Assembly (NCBI RefSeq): GCF_020360975.1
Contig: NW_025408667.1
Span: forward strand, 7,378,001-7,442,000
Length of the DNA stretch: 64,000 bases
Direction of reading: 5' to 3'
Origin: Hirsutella rhossiliensis
Taxonomy: Eukaryota; Ascomycota; Sordariomycetes; Hypocreales; Ophiocordycipitaceae
Shown: one piece after another, positions 52,640-64,000 of the stretch
How the letters are laid out: each line of letters begins with the position of its first letter
Position numbering within the stretch: position 1 is the stretch's first letter
The notes under the pieces: generated by a model
Databases searched by the model: none
The model's input: the letters and a program-made list of their open reading frames with translations, nothing else
Told to the model about the DNA's origin: nothing
Translations under genes and position numbers: made by a program

Positions 52640-55600
52640 CCTTATTAACCCTCTTTAAGAAGGATAATAAGAAGCTAGCCTTAAGGAGAAGTTAGTAGTA
52701 AGCCGAAAGGGTCGGCCTAGGCCTTCCTATAAGGTCCTTTTCTAGGCTAAAGGCTAAGCGGGGGGTCTTTCGAATAGATATATAGTGCTTACCTAAGCCT
52801 TTAGCCTTAGGGCCTTTAGCTACCTCGGTAGCCTAGAGGCCCTTCTAGTAGTCCTTAGCCGCTTATTAGACCTTTCTTTATAAGTAGCTAATAGAGACTA
52901 TAGGGGTCCCTTATATAGGGGCCCTTAGGCCTCTCTTAGCTAGCTAGTCGGCTAGCTCGTTATTAAAGATCCCTAGGTAGCTAGGGTACTAGTATAGCCG
53001 TATATTATAGAAGGCCTCTAGGCTCGTTAAGAGCCTCCTAATATATATAGCGAGGTCCGAGTAGCCCTTAACCTTTTATATAGCGGCTTAGCTATCTATA
53101 AAGATATAAGCCTCTATAGGGGGGTTAAGGGGGCTAGGCCTTAGAGGCCGAGGCCTCTTAGCTAGGTCCTCTAGGACCCTTAGTATCGCGAATAGCTCTG
53201 CGTTAGCTACTTCGATAGAGGGCCCTAGGTTCTCGTAGTACGCCTTACTAGGCCTATTTTCTAGGCCTATCTTATAGAAGGAGCAGGCGTTAGTCTCTAT
53301 AAGGGACCCCTTAGGGCACCCCTTAGAGCCGTCGGTATAGAAGACTAAGGGCCGTAGCCTAAAGTCTTCTAGGCTAGCTAGGTTAGCTAAGAGGCGTTGG
53401 TGCTGCTTCTTAGCTAGAGGCTTAGGGGCCTCTATTATCGTAATAGAGGCCTTAGGCTCTAGAGCCTATAAGGGCTCCTAGCTAGCTTTCCTTCTTTCTA
53501 AGCTATAGTTAGGCCCTATAATAGCTACTAGGCCTTTAAGGAGGCGGAAGAGTTATATATAGGGCCTAATATAGCTTAGGGCTCCTAGGTCGGAGCCCGA
53601 GTCGGCGAGGTTATCCCGTACGGCTAGGTTATAAGCCTGCCTTATAAGGTGATTTAGTAGGAGGTATAGGGTTCGAAGGGCATAGGAGAGGCATGCCTTT
53701 TTAAACTATACCTTTAGTAGTAGGAGGGCTGCTTTAGCTTCTAGGGCCTTAATAGGGGATCCTTTAAAGGCCCCTAGGACTTTTAGAAGGGCCTAGTTCT
53801 AAAGCCTTTAGAAAGGCTTTATTAGGCTCTTAGGGGTCTTAGGCCCCCTATATTAAAGCTGGGCCCTATAGTCTACTATCGAGGTTACGTAGGCCTAGTA
53901 GAGCTACCTTAAAGCTCTAAACGATAGGCCTCTTTATATAGAGACTAGGCGGGATAGCCCTTCGAAGGTAGCTTATATAGAGGCTACCTTCTTTTCGATA
54001 TATTATTTAAATAGGAGCTTAGAGTCGAAGAAGACCCCTAGCTACTATACTAAGGGCTTCGCTTTAAAAAATAGGCCTCCTACCTTTATACCCTTTAAAA
54101 TAGGCTGCCTTTACCTACTAAAGTAGATAAGTTCTATCTTAGAGGGGTCGAAATAGACCCCTTAGTCCTTAGCTTATTCGAATAGGTTAGTAGCTATAGC
54201 TTCTAGCTACCGGACGTTCTTCTTAGCCGAGGTCAACGTTATAGAGATACTCAAATCGTCTATATAGGATAGCTAGTACCCCTTAGCCGCTAGTATCCCC
54301 CTTATATATAAGAGGAATAGTATAGGGCTAATAGGGGACCCTTAGGGTACCCTTATTACTAGGTCTATTAGGGGCTAGGTTTGCCCTTCGAAGGCTAGCT
54401 AGATCTTCCTTTTAGTAAGGAAGTAGTCTACCTAGCTTATAAGGGCCTTAGGGAGGTTTAATTCCCTTAGGACCCTTATAAGCTATTCCTTCGATACGAA
54501 GTCGAAGGCGCCTTTTATATCTAATAAGAGGGTGCTAGTAATAGCCTTCTTATTAGACTCCTACTTCTTTTAGACGTAGTATAAAAGGAGGAAGGCCGTG
54601 TCGATAGCTAACCGCTGTTTTCGTCCCCCTAGCTACGTAGGGTTTAGAAGCCCGGCTATATTAGCTAAGTAGCTTAGCTAGGTAGCGTATAGCTTTTCGA
54701 GGACCTTCCCTAAGTAGTTAAGTAGACTTATAACCCTATAGGCTTTAGGGATAGTATAGTCTAGCTTATTTTACTTAGGGAGTATAATTCCTATAGCTTC
54801 CTTCTACGCCTTAAGGTAGTATCCTTAGTTAAATAGGGCTTTATAGGCCCTATTAAAGACCGTGGGAATAACCTTATACGCGTGTTAGATAGGAAGGAAG
54901 CTAAGGGAGTCCGGGCCGGGGGCTTTCTTATTAGAAGAGCTAACGATAGCCCTTCTAATCTCGGGGTCCTTTAGCTCTTACTAGTCCTACTTAGCCGTGC
55001 CCTTACTGCCTATAGGGCCCGGGGGCTCTTCTTTTTCTAGGCTCTAAGGGGGGCAAGGGGGGCTAGGGCTAAGGTCCGGGGTTAGGAAGAGGGTCGTTAG
55101 GAAGGCCTCGCATTTTTCCGTAAAGGTATTAGCTTTTACCTCTATCCCTTCTTTTATATACGAGATACTTAGAAGGGTAGGGTTAGCTTTAGCCTTAGTA
55201 TAGGAAAAGGCCGTAAAGACGTCCTTTCCTACTACTTCTACTAGGAAGCTCTCCTAGTATTGCTTTTTAGTAGCCCTAATAGCGTACTTAAAGCTATTTC
55301 GGGCCTCTATAAAGCTCTTCTAGCTCTCCTCGTCCTAAGCTAGCCTATAAGCCCGTTAGGCTAGGCTTAGGGCTTTCTAAAGGGAGGTTAGCTCGTTAGT
55401 CTACTAGGGTTTAGATCCCTTATAGGGCCTCTTTTTCGGTATCGCTGCGTTAGAGGCCTCTATAAGGGTTCTTATTAGAAGGGAGGCTATCCCCTCTAAG
55501 TCGTCTCGTTTTATAGCCCTCTCTATAGCTATAAGGAGGTCCTAGTCCTTCTTAGCTAGGTGTTCCGAGAAGGCCTTCTAGTCTGCTTTCCTATAGTTAT

Positions 55601-56320
55601 AGGTAGTAGGCCTAGCTAATAGGGGCCTATTAGGGCCCCTTAAGCTAGCTTCGAAGGCTATAGGCTTATAGTCTAAGCCCGTAGCCTCTAAGAAGCGGAA
55701 GTTAGCCTAGGTTAGTTGCTTAAAGGGGCTATAAAAAGCAAGGTCTATAACCGAGGTCCCTTTTAAGCCTTCCCTCTAGTAGGTGCCTTCTATAGCTACC
55801 GTAAGGTCCGTTAGTAAGGAGGCCTTATAGCGGTCGAGCTAGCTAATAAGGGCTTCTGCCTTATAGGCCTTAGAAGATTCCGTAGATAGGTTCTACTAAG
55901 GGTAGTATAGGTTAAAGTCCCCTACTAATAGAAAGGGCTGCTATAGGAGCTAGGCTATTAGTAGTAGCCTTTCTATTATAAGGGGCCCTTGCCGGCCTTA
56001 GCTAGCTAGGGCCCCTTTAGCCTCTTTTTCGTTATATAGGTTAATAAGGGTAAACGGCTCGGCGCCTTCTACCCTTATAGCCTATATATCGGGATCGTAA
56101 AAGAGGTCGAAGCTAGGGCTAGCTTCTATCCGGGCTTCCTTCCTCTTATAAGCTATAACCCTAGGCCTCCTATCGAGCTTAGGAAAGTTAGTAGAGGGGA
56201 TAGGGGTTATAACGTTATAGGCCGGATGCTATATAGGGATATAGCTATTATCGATCTTATAGAGGTAAGGCTCTCGTAATAAGATAAGGTCCGCTCTTAT
56301 TTCTAGGGCCTGCTCTAAGA
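52640..56320 (-). pseudogene. LINE-1 C ORF2
   Basis: Mirror of copy B ORF2: endonuclease (GDFN box near 55905-55925), RT (LLDIKGAFDF near 54490-54520, YIDD 54255-54266), RNase H and C-terminal Cys/His region. RIP-type stops throughout, but catalytic RT codons are intact. Confidence 0.8.
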
Positions 56321-56389
56321 TCGATAGGTTCGCTATTTCCTACCTATTAGTATTATGCTATATAATACTAATACGGTCGTAGTTAGGCC

Positions 56390-57900
56390 TAGGGGGCCTA
56401 GGGGGCTTCGGGGGCCCTATAAGCGTAAGGGGGCTAAGGCTATTAGGCATTAGTTATTCCCTTATAGACCCCGTATTATACCTTATTAGTCGTAAGGTAT
56501 TCTCCCTTATAGTTATAGTATTAGGCCTTAAAGTAAGAGCACCCTTAGCTAGCCTTATAGCTAGGGTAGCTATAATCCCTAGTTAGGTGCTTTTCCGGGT
56601 AAAAGGCATACCTAATAAGCTACCGGTAGGTCCGGGGGTTATAGCTAAAGGAAAGGTATCTATAGCACTACGTGCGTATAGTATATTCCTTATAGGCCTC
56701 GACTCGAAGCTATAGGCCTACTATATAGAGGCCTTTTTTCCGGCATTCGGCCCCTATAGCCTCCGAAGGGACTATAAAGACGACGGACCCTATCTTTTAC
56801 GTTAGGCCTAGGGTGCCTAGCTACCTAGGCTGCCCTAGGATATCGATCCCGCTAAAGGTCTTAGCCTCTACGGCGAAGATATCGAGGATAGGGGTCTCTA
56901 AGAGGTTAGGGACGCTCCGGGCTACTAGCTTAGTCTAGATAGTAGAAAGGTCGGCCGATTCGATAGGCAGTCCCTTAAAGTATAGGGACTACTTATTCCG
57001 CTACTCTAGAAGTTTCTTCGCTATATAAGGGGCTTTTATCGTTATAACTATATTACCTCTATTTAAAGTCGATAGAGCTAATATAGCTAGTTCCCCTATA
57101 GCCTTATTAAGCTTATTACGAAGAGTAATAGGGTTAATAGTCGGCGTTAGCGATCCCTTCTTTAGCTTTAGGATAAGCTAGAAGTCCTCTTTTATATTCC
57201 TCTTAGCCGGGGCCCTAGCCGGAGCCTTAGCCGGGGCCCTAGCCGGGGCCTTAGCCGGGGTCTTAGCCGGGGCCTTAGGCGCCTTCTTTACGGCGACCTT
57301 AGCCTACGAGCTAGCTTCGAGATTTCCTTTCGTGGCCTTAGGCTGCTAGGCGGCCTTAGGCTGGTGCGGGGGCTATTGCGGGGGCTGTTACGGGGGCTGT
57401 TAGCGGTCCGGGGTCCCTATAGCTGCCTTTTCGAGCCCTTCTATAAGGGTCTTATAAAAGGGTTCGATTTTTTAGGCTTCCTTAAGGGCCTAGAGGGCCT
57501 GTTAAAGGAAGCCCTAGGCCCGGTCCCTTAGGAAGGGGTGCTTAGGCTAGGGCTTAGGCTGCTATTGCTATAGGCGTTAGAGTATAAGCTGGGTAGGCGT
57601 AGGGCTAATAGGGCTGCTAAGAGCAGCCCTCTTTCGTCCCTTTACCTGCTTAAGGGGCTGGTTTAGCTAGAAGTAGCTAGCCCGAGGCAGGGATAGGCTA
57701 GGCCTAAAGATACTAATCTTAGGCCCGCTAGGCCCGCTAGGCTAGATCGGGCTAGTAACCTAGGTAGGTACTAAGCTTATTTCGTTATCTTCTATCTCGA
57801 TATCCTCTTAGCCTTAGTCTTAGTCTCGGGCTTTAAGCTTCCCTTCTAAGGTCCTTAAAGAGCGTTAGCCTTCTAAGGCTTCTTCTAAGCGGGCCCTAGC
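56390..57900 (-). pseudogene. LINE-1 C ORF1
   Basis: Mirror of copy B ORF1: Pro/Gln-rich start with GGGGGCTATTGC-type repeats (57365-57405), KAPA minisatellite with six units, central domain and Cys-rich knuckles near 56450-56570. Stops at many Gln and Trp codons. Confidence 0.7.
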
Positions 57901-58231
57901 CTCTAAGGTACTTATTTCGTCCCCTATATTAAAGGGGTCGAAGGGGCCCGCCTAGGGCCTAGGCTAGGGTCCTAGGTCGGGTCCGGGCTTAGTTACGTTT
58001 ATAGGGGGTACGTATTAGTTAGCGAGGGCGGGGAAGGGTTTTCTACCTATATAGGGGAAAACCTAGCTTAGCTCGCTATCTTCGGCAGCATATTACGCAC
58101 CCGCTAGTAGCTACGCGAGGCTGCACTTAGGGGGGCGTAATATACTATTCGCGAGGGTTCTAAGCGTATGCTTTTTTCGTATTTTAAGCTTAGTTTCGAA
58201 AAGTTAGCTAAGAAGACATAATAATGTTTTT

Positions 58232-59343
58232 ATAGCTATATCTATAGTAGTTATAGTACCTTTATAGTTAGACTAACTTATTATAAGGTTTATATTAAAA
58301 GATCTATACTTTAAGGACTAAGCTTAGGTCGTAGAGCCTATTAGCCTCCTTTAAGCTACTAACCCTAATAAGTATAGTCGTCGCCGTTAATATCTTAGAT
58401 TAAGGGCGTAGCGCCTAGGCCTAGAGGACCTCGACTTTATTTACCTCTATAATCTCGTAGAGTAATCGCTCCTTATTTACTATCGCTACCCTTAAAGGGA
58501 CGTTCTTTATAACTACCGTATACGCGCGGTAGGAGATTATAGCCTCTAGTTTAAATATGGCCTTAACCTAGCCTTAGTCCCTTTAATAGGCTCTTACCGC
58601 GGTATTAAATATAACCGCGATATCTCCGCTTTAAAGGCGCCTCGCCGCTATAGCGCTTATAGCTTTTAGGGCTATATTTACCGCTTTTACTATATCCTTT
58701 AGTTCGCGGCTTAGGATTTTAGGCGGTGCCTTAGTAGGGACTATAATAATCTCACGTTTATAGCGCGGTAGGACCTATTTTACTATAGCTTTATATTAGG
58801 TCGGTCCCTTAGTCTTAGCTACGACTACGGCTTAGGTTCGCTTAGGGCCCCCTAGGCTTAAAGCGATACCTAGGCGGAGTTCTTCCTTAACTACCTCCTT
58901 AATTATATCCTAGATTATTATCTTAAAGCTCTCGTCTTTATAGAGCACCGCCGACGAAGCGCTACTAGCGCGGCTCTTTGCCCTAGAAAGCCGTTCGACT
59001 ACTACTTATACCCTACTAAACTATACGCTTAGGATAAAGCCCGTAAGTTTATCGTATATTACTTTTTTTATAAGGTCGCTCGGCGCCTAGGCTAGTATCG
59101 TATCGCTGCTTTAGGTTTATTAACTCGCTTTATTAGGGTATATAAATTTAGGTAGCATCTCTTCGCTTTAATCGAGCCTAGTACGTTAAAGGCTACTACT
59201 ACGTTTACCTACCCCTTAGCCTTAGCGTAGTATTATTACTAAGGGTAATTAATACTACTAAATTAATTCTTAGTATTAGTTAGTATTTTAGTCGCGATAT
59301 ATACTTACTATAGGCGTATATTAGTTTCGCGAGAAGTTTTTTC
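58232..59343 (-). mobile_element. LINE-2 5' fragment
   Basis: Matches about 10461-11586 and, in reverse, 13558-14640: the 5' UTR and ORF1 including the start of the knuckle region. The 5' end GAGAAGTTTTTTC at 59331-59343 is the common LINE-2 terminus. It lacks the 3' half, so either it was truncated by LINE-1 C or the two were brought together by a deletion. Flanked by Gypsy G2 on the right. Confidence 0.82.
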
Positions 59344-61359
59344 TTACTAAAGCTTATAATAATTTACTTAAATAGTTATTTATCCCTTTTATTTTATTTA
59401 GTAGCTAAATTATCGTTAAATTTTACTTTCTTTTAAATCTACTAGTCCTAGAAACTTATATCTTCGTTCTAATATAGCTAGCTAGTTTTCTAGTTAAAAG
59501 TTACTTTCTTATAGCTATAGAAGCCTTAATATAAGGTCGTATTCTTTAATATCTATAATATTAAAGTTAACTTATTTATTATAGCCCTAGATATTAATAT
59601 TAAGGTAATTAATCTCTATATTAATAATTCTATTATTATAGTTAAAGGCCTCTCCTTTAATATTTATAAGTTTATATAGATCTTTCTTATATCTCTATAT
59701 AAGTCGGTAATAATTAACGACTTTAGGTAAAACGTAATTACCTATCGCGCTATAGTCTAAAAGTATATATATATAATATCCCGCGATTTAGATATCTAAT
59801 ACTATTTAGTTACTATAGCTAACCGTTACTATATATAGGGTCCTTAGATCTTATTATATCGTGCTAGCCTATAGCCCTTTTATAGATAGTATACCTTATT
59901 TTTTACTTAGTCTTTATTTATTTTATTTAGGTATTCTTCTTTAATTTATTATTAATATCGTTTCCTTATATTTTCGTTATATAATATTATATTAGGGCTT
60001 AAGAGACTAATTTCTTATAGCTAATTAAAGATTTCTTATTTCTTAACGCTATATTATTTATATTATACTACTTTATAGTTAATTATATACTATACTTTAT
60101 AATTCTATTTATTTTTATACTAAAGGTTAAGTTTTTATTTAGCGTCTTTTTATTTTTCGCGTAGCGTTTTTATATCGATTTTTCCTTAGTTAAATATAGC
60201 TTATAGCTTTTATATATATTACTAATAATCTTTTAATATACTATTATATCGTTTATACTATACTTATACTTTTTTATATTTATAAACTTTATAGTTTAAG
60301 TATATATATTTATTATAATCTTCTTTATTATATTTAATTTATTACGTAAGTCTTTAAAAGATTAATAGTTTAGATACCTTAAAGTAAGTAGCGCTATACT
60401 ATTCCTTTATTTTAGCGTATTTATAGATTTTATATATCTCTAAAAGATATCTTATTAATAAACTATAATTATTATAGTATTTAAGTAGCGTACTATAATT
60501 AGGTTTTAATAATATAACTTAGTTATTTAGGTAGCGTTAATCGATTTTCTAGTAGTCTAGTTTTATACTTAGGTAGGGTTTTAAAAGTACTTATCCCTCG
60601 ATCTTAACTAAGAAGGTATTATATTATACCTTTATTTAAAAGTATATTATATAATCTAGGTAAATATATAATATCTATAAAATATACTTATAGTGCTTAT
60701 AAGTAAGTAGTATTTATAGATTATCTTTAAATTCTCCTTATAGTTACTATTTTTATTATAAAGCTATAAAGGTATTAACTATAGTAATAGCTATAGTATA
60801 GTCTCCTCTATATAGTACTAATTAATACCGAATTAATATAGCTTATTAGTTTTCTATAAGAATTTAAGGTATTTATTAGGTTCTAATTTTAAGTATTTCT
60901 TTAAATTCTTTAAAGTATAAAGCGTATTCTCTAATTATAGTATTTTCCCTTAATAGCGAGGGTAGTAGTATAAGTTTATTCTCGTCTTCTATTTCTCTAG
61001 GTATTTCTTATTCTTTAAAGCTTATATCGTCGATACTTTATTATTCCTCTTTAAGTTATTATCTAAGTTTCGTAAGTATAAGGGCTATATCTATATCTTC
61101 TTTATTATATTATCTATAGACTACCTATTATTATTATCGATTTTTATTTTATATATCTTCCTAGAATCGTTTACTATTCTTCTTAATTTAGTTTTAAGAG
61201 ACTCCTTTAAAATAAGGGTATTTTAGTTCTATAAATTTAACTTATTTCTATATTTTAAGATCCCTTTATTATATTATTATAAGGGTTTTCCTTAGTAGCT
61301 TTAGGAACTATCTAGTACCGTTCTTATCGCTTAGGTATACTATATATTTATTATTATAT
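59344..61359 (-). pseudogene. Gypsy G2 RT start, protease and gag fragment
   Basis: Collinear with 39256-39608 plus 45483-47125 of G1, but without any Copia-1, so it holds the empty site (ATCTCTATATAAGTCGGTAA at about 59691-59710). More decayed than G1: most CpG are lost. It ends at the LINE-1 D 5' end within a TTATTATTATAT stretch. Confidence 0.85.
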
Positions 61360-61699
61360 AAAAAAACATTATTATATCTTTTTAGCTAACTTTTCGAAAC
61401 TAAGCCTAAAATACGAAAAAAGTATACGCTTAGAACCCTCGTAAATAGTATATTACGCCCCCCTAAGTATAGCCTCGTGTAGCTACTAGCGGGTACGTAA
61501 TATACTACCGAAGATAGCGAGCTAGGCTAGGTTTTCCCTTATATAGGTAGAAAACCCTTCCCCGCCCTTACTAATTAATACGTACCCCCCGTAAACGTAA
61601 CTAAGCCTAGACCGGACCTAGGACCCTAGCCTAGGCCCTAGGCGGGCCCCCTCGACCCCCTTTAATATAAGGGACGAAATAAGTACCCTAGAGGCTAGG

Positions 61700-63180
61700 G
61701 CCCGCTTAGAAGAAGCCTTAGAAGGCTAACGCCCTCTAAGAACCCCGGAAGGGAAGCTTAAAGCCCGAGACTAAGACTAAGGCTAAGAGGATATCGAGAT
61801 AGAATATAATAAAATAAGCCTAGTACCTACCTAGGCTACTAGCCCGATCTAGCCTAGCGGGCCTAGTAGGCCTAAGATTAATATCTTTAGGCCTAGCTTA
61901 TCCCTGCCTTAGGCTAGCTACTTCTAGCTAAACTAGCCCCTTAAGTAAGTAAAGGGATAAAAGAGGGCTGCTCTTAGTAGCCCTATTAGCCCTACGCCTA
62001 CCCGGCTTATACTCTAACGCCTATAGTAATAGCAGCCCTAGCCCTAGCCCTAGCACCCCTTCCTAAGGGACCGGGCTTAGGGCTTCCTTTAATAGGCCCT
62101 ATAGGCCCTTAAGGAAGCCTAAAAAATCGAACCCTTTTATAAGACCCTTATAAAAGGGCTTAAAAAGGTAGCTATAGGGACCCTAGACCGCTAACAGCCC
62201 CTATAACAGCCCCCGCACCAGCTTAAGGCCACCTAGTAGCCTAAGGCTATAAAAGGAAATCTTAAAGCTAGCTCGTAGGCTAAGGTCGCCGTAAAGAAAG
62301 CGCCTAAGGCCCTAGCTAAGGCCCTAGCTAAGGCCCCGGCTAAGGCCCTAGCTAGGGCCCCGGCTAAGAGGAATATAAAAGAAGACTTCTAGCTTATCTT
62401 AAAGCTAAAGAAGGGATCGCTAACGCCGACTATTAGCCCTATTGCTCTTCGCAATAAGCTTAATAAGGCTATAGGGGAACTAGCTATATTAGCTCTATCG
62501 ACTTTAAATAAAGGTAATATAGTTATAACGATAAAAGCCCCTTATATAGTAAAGAAACTTTTAAAGTAGTAGAATAAGTAGTCCTTATACTTTAAGGGAC
62601 TACCTATTAAATCGGCCGACCTCCCTACTAGCTAAACTAAGCTAGTAGCCCGGAGCGTCCTTAACCTCTTAGAAACCCCTATCCTCGATATCTTCGCCGT
62701 AGAGGCTAAGACCTTTAGCGGGATCGATATCCTAGGGCAGCCTAGGTAGCTAGGCACCCTAGGCCTAACGTAAAAAGCAGGGTCTATTATCGTCGTAGTC
62801 CCGTCGGAGGCTATAGGGGCCGAATACCGGAAAAAAGGCCTCTATATAGTAGGCCTATAGCTTCGAGTCGAGGCCTATAAGGAATATACTATACGCACGT
62901 AGTACTATAGATGCCTTTCCTTTAGCTATAACCCCTAGACCTGCCGGCAGCCTATTAAGTATACCTTTTACCCGGAAAAGTACCTAACTAAGGACTATAG
63001 CTGCCCTAGCTATAAGGCTAGCTAAGGGTGCTCTTACTTTAAGGTCTAATACTATAACTATAAGGGAGAACACCTTATAACTAATAAGGTGTAATATAGA
63101 GTCTATAAGGGAATAACTAATACTTAATAGCCTTAGCCCCCTTATGCTTATAAGGCCCCCGAAGCCCCCTAGGCCCCCTA
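61700..63180 (+). pseudogene. LINE-1 D ORF1
   Basis: As copy B ORF1: CCCTAG-type repeat near 62035-62055, KAPA minisatellite about 62305-62367, central domain to about 62900, knuckles about 63000-63120. RIP stops throughout. Confidence 0.7.
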
Positions 63181-63199
63181 GGCCTAACTACGACCCTAT

Positions 63200-64000
63200 T
63201 AGTATTATATAGTATAATACTAATAGGTAGGAAATAGCTAACCTATTAATCCTAGAGTAGGCCCTAGAAATAAGAGCGGACCTTATCTTATTATAAGAGC
63301 CGTACCTCTATAAGATCGATAATAGCTATATCCCTATATAGTATCCGGCCTATAACGTTATAACCCCTATCCCCTCTACCGACTTTCCTAAGCTCGATAG
63401 GAGGCCTAGGGTTATAGCTTATAAGAGGAAGGAAGCCTAGATAGAAGCTAGCCCTAGCTTCGACCTCTTTTACGATCCTAATATATAGGCTATAAAGGTA
63501 GAAGGCGCCGAGCCGTTTACCCTTATTAACCTATATAACGAAAAAGAGGCTAAAGGGGCCCTAGCTAGCTAAGGCCGGCAAGGGCCCCTTACGATAGAAA
63601 GGCTACTACTAATAGCCTAGCTCCTATAGTAGCCCTTTCTATTAGTAGGGGACTTTAACCTATACTACCCTTAGTAGAACCTATTTACGGAATCCTCTAA
63701 GGCCCGTAAGGTAAAAGCCCTTATTAGCTAGCTTAACCGCTATAAGGCCTCCTTACTAACGGACCTTACGGTAGCTATAGAAGGCACCTACTAGAGGGAA
63801 GGCTTAAAAGGGACCTTGGTTATAGACCTTACTTTCTATAGCCCCTTTAAGCAACTAACCTAGGCTAACTTTCGCTTCTTAGAGGCTATAGGCTTAGACT
63901 ATAAGCCTATAGCCTTTAAAGCTAGCTTAAGGGGCCTTAATAGGCCCTTATTAGCTAGGCCTACTACCTATAACTATAGGAAAGTAGACTAGAAGGCCTT
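63200..64000 (+). pseudogene. LINE-1 D ORF2, endonuclease part
   Basis: Matches copy B 18290-19075: AP-endonuclease start, LVGDFNL box and SVIDLTF-like motif near 63820-63840 (here LVIDLTF). Continues beyond the window. Confidence 0.75.

Larger units (their letters stand above)
52192..58231 (-). mobile_element. LINE-1 copy C, full length (6.04 kb)
   Basis: Reverse orientation: T run 52192-52204 (3' tail) to the 5' end near 58231. All LINE-1 domains are present, including YIDD at 54255-54266, RNase H near 53300-53345 and the 12-bp ORF1 minisatellite at 57216-57290. Slightly more CpA/TpG survives than in copy B. The two flanks do not match each other (Gypsy G3 on the left, LINE-2 5' region on the right), and no target duplication is visible. 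Confidence 0.92.
12417..61359 (-). mobile_element. Gypsy G2: outer shell element, now in pieces
   Basis: An old - strand chromovirus spread over 49 kb as collinear pieces: 3' LTR 12417-12891, antisense ORF 13013-13557, pol 33258-34849, and pol to gag 59344-61359. The order and direction match G1. About 1.2-1.5 kb (integrase and chromodomain) is missing at the LINE-2 insertion and about 280 bp at the G3 junction (counterpart of 38977-39254). It is the most decayed Gypsy: where G1 keeps CG, G2 often shows TA. The claim that these pieces are one element rests on their order, so it is an inference. Confidence 0.6.
61360..64000 (+). mobile_element. LINE-1 copy D, 5' part
   Basis: Starts near AAAAAACATTATTATATC and matches copy B 16412 onward through ORF1 and the ORF2 endonuclease (GDFN box near 63648-63665). 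It runs off the window. It has a short C tract (61658-61662) where copy B has 15 C, five KAPA units, and a few short deletions in the Gln/Pro-rich part of ORF1. Confidence 0.9.

Noticed and set aside
1..64000. tRNA, rRNA, CRISPR or host protein-coding genes
   Set aside because: None seen. The tRNA-like strings at 29806-29820 and 45206-45219 are short primer-binding complements next to LTRs, not tRNA genes. No regularly spaced short repeats.

Overview
This 64 kb window contains no recognisable host gene. It is a nested pile of retrotransposons, most likely from a filamentous ascomycete (Pezizomycotina). The main evidence is the base composition. Outside one interval, CpA and TpG are almost absent, TpA is very common and CpG is partly kept. 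That is the footprint of repeat-induced point mutation (RIP, CpA to TpA on either strand). All families are fungal types: Tad1-like LINEs, chromodomain Ty3/Gypsy elements and Ty1/Copia elements. Genus cannot be called from this.

Layout. 1-682: 3' end of a Tad1-like LINE ('LINE-1', copy A). 683-4157: a deleted chromovirus (G4, + strand) with its 3' LTR. 4229-11586: a full-length second LINE ('LINE-2', - strand). 11587-12416: scraps. 12417-61359: the dispersed pieces of one old - strand Gypsy (G2) that acts as the outer shell. Inside G2 are a + strand LINE-2 (13558-33257), itself split by a full LINE-1 (copy B, 16408-22452) and a RIP-mutated Copia (Copia-2, 24304-30517), and a + strand Gypsy G3 (34850-52191). 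G3's 5' LTR was split by Gypsy G1 (34934-48636, - strand), and G1 was split by a non-RIPed Copia (Copia-1, 39614-45477). 52192-58231 is LINE-1 copy C (- strand), 58232-59343 a LINE-2 5' fragment, and 61360-64000 the 5' part of LINE-1 copy D.

Several insertions can be proved from the window alone. Target-site duplications are visible (ATAAG, ATAAC, TATAC/TATAT and a 13-bp one), and paralogous copies elsewhere in the window keep the empty sites. Nesting order agrees with RIP load: Copia-1 has none, Copia-2 and G1 are intermediate, G2, G3 and G4 are heavy.

Most interesting observations. (1) The chromoviruses carry, between the chromodomain and the 3' LTR and on the opposite strand to gag-pol, a small accessory ORF. 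Its Cys (now often Tyr) spacing fits a Zn(II)2Cys6-like cluster followed by a charged coiled coil, and a TATA box upstream is conserved in three copies and two LTR subtypes. (2) LINE-2 carries a different antisense ORF of about 490 codons in its 3' third, in both near-complete copies. (3) The priming sites can be read: an 11-nt Tf1-style self-priming match in Gypsy, an anticodon-arm tRNA-iMet site in Copia-2, and an anticodon-arm tRNA-Lys(CUU) site in Copia-1. (4) Copia-1 has two identical 258-bp LTRs but at least nine frame changes and two in-frame TGA codons, plus a 57-60 bp minisatellite between integrase and reverse transcriptase.
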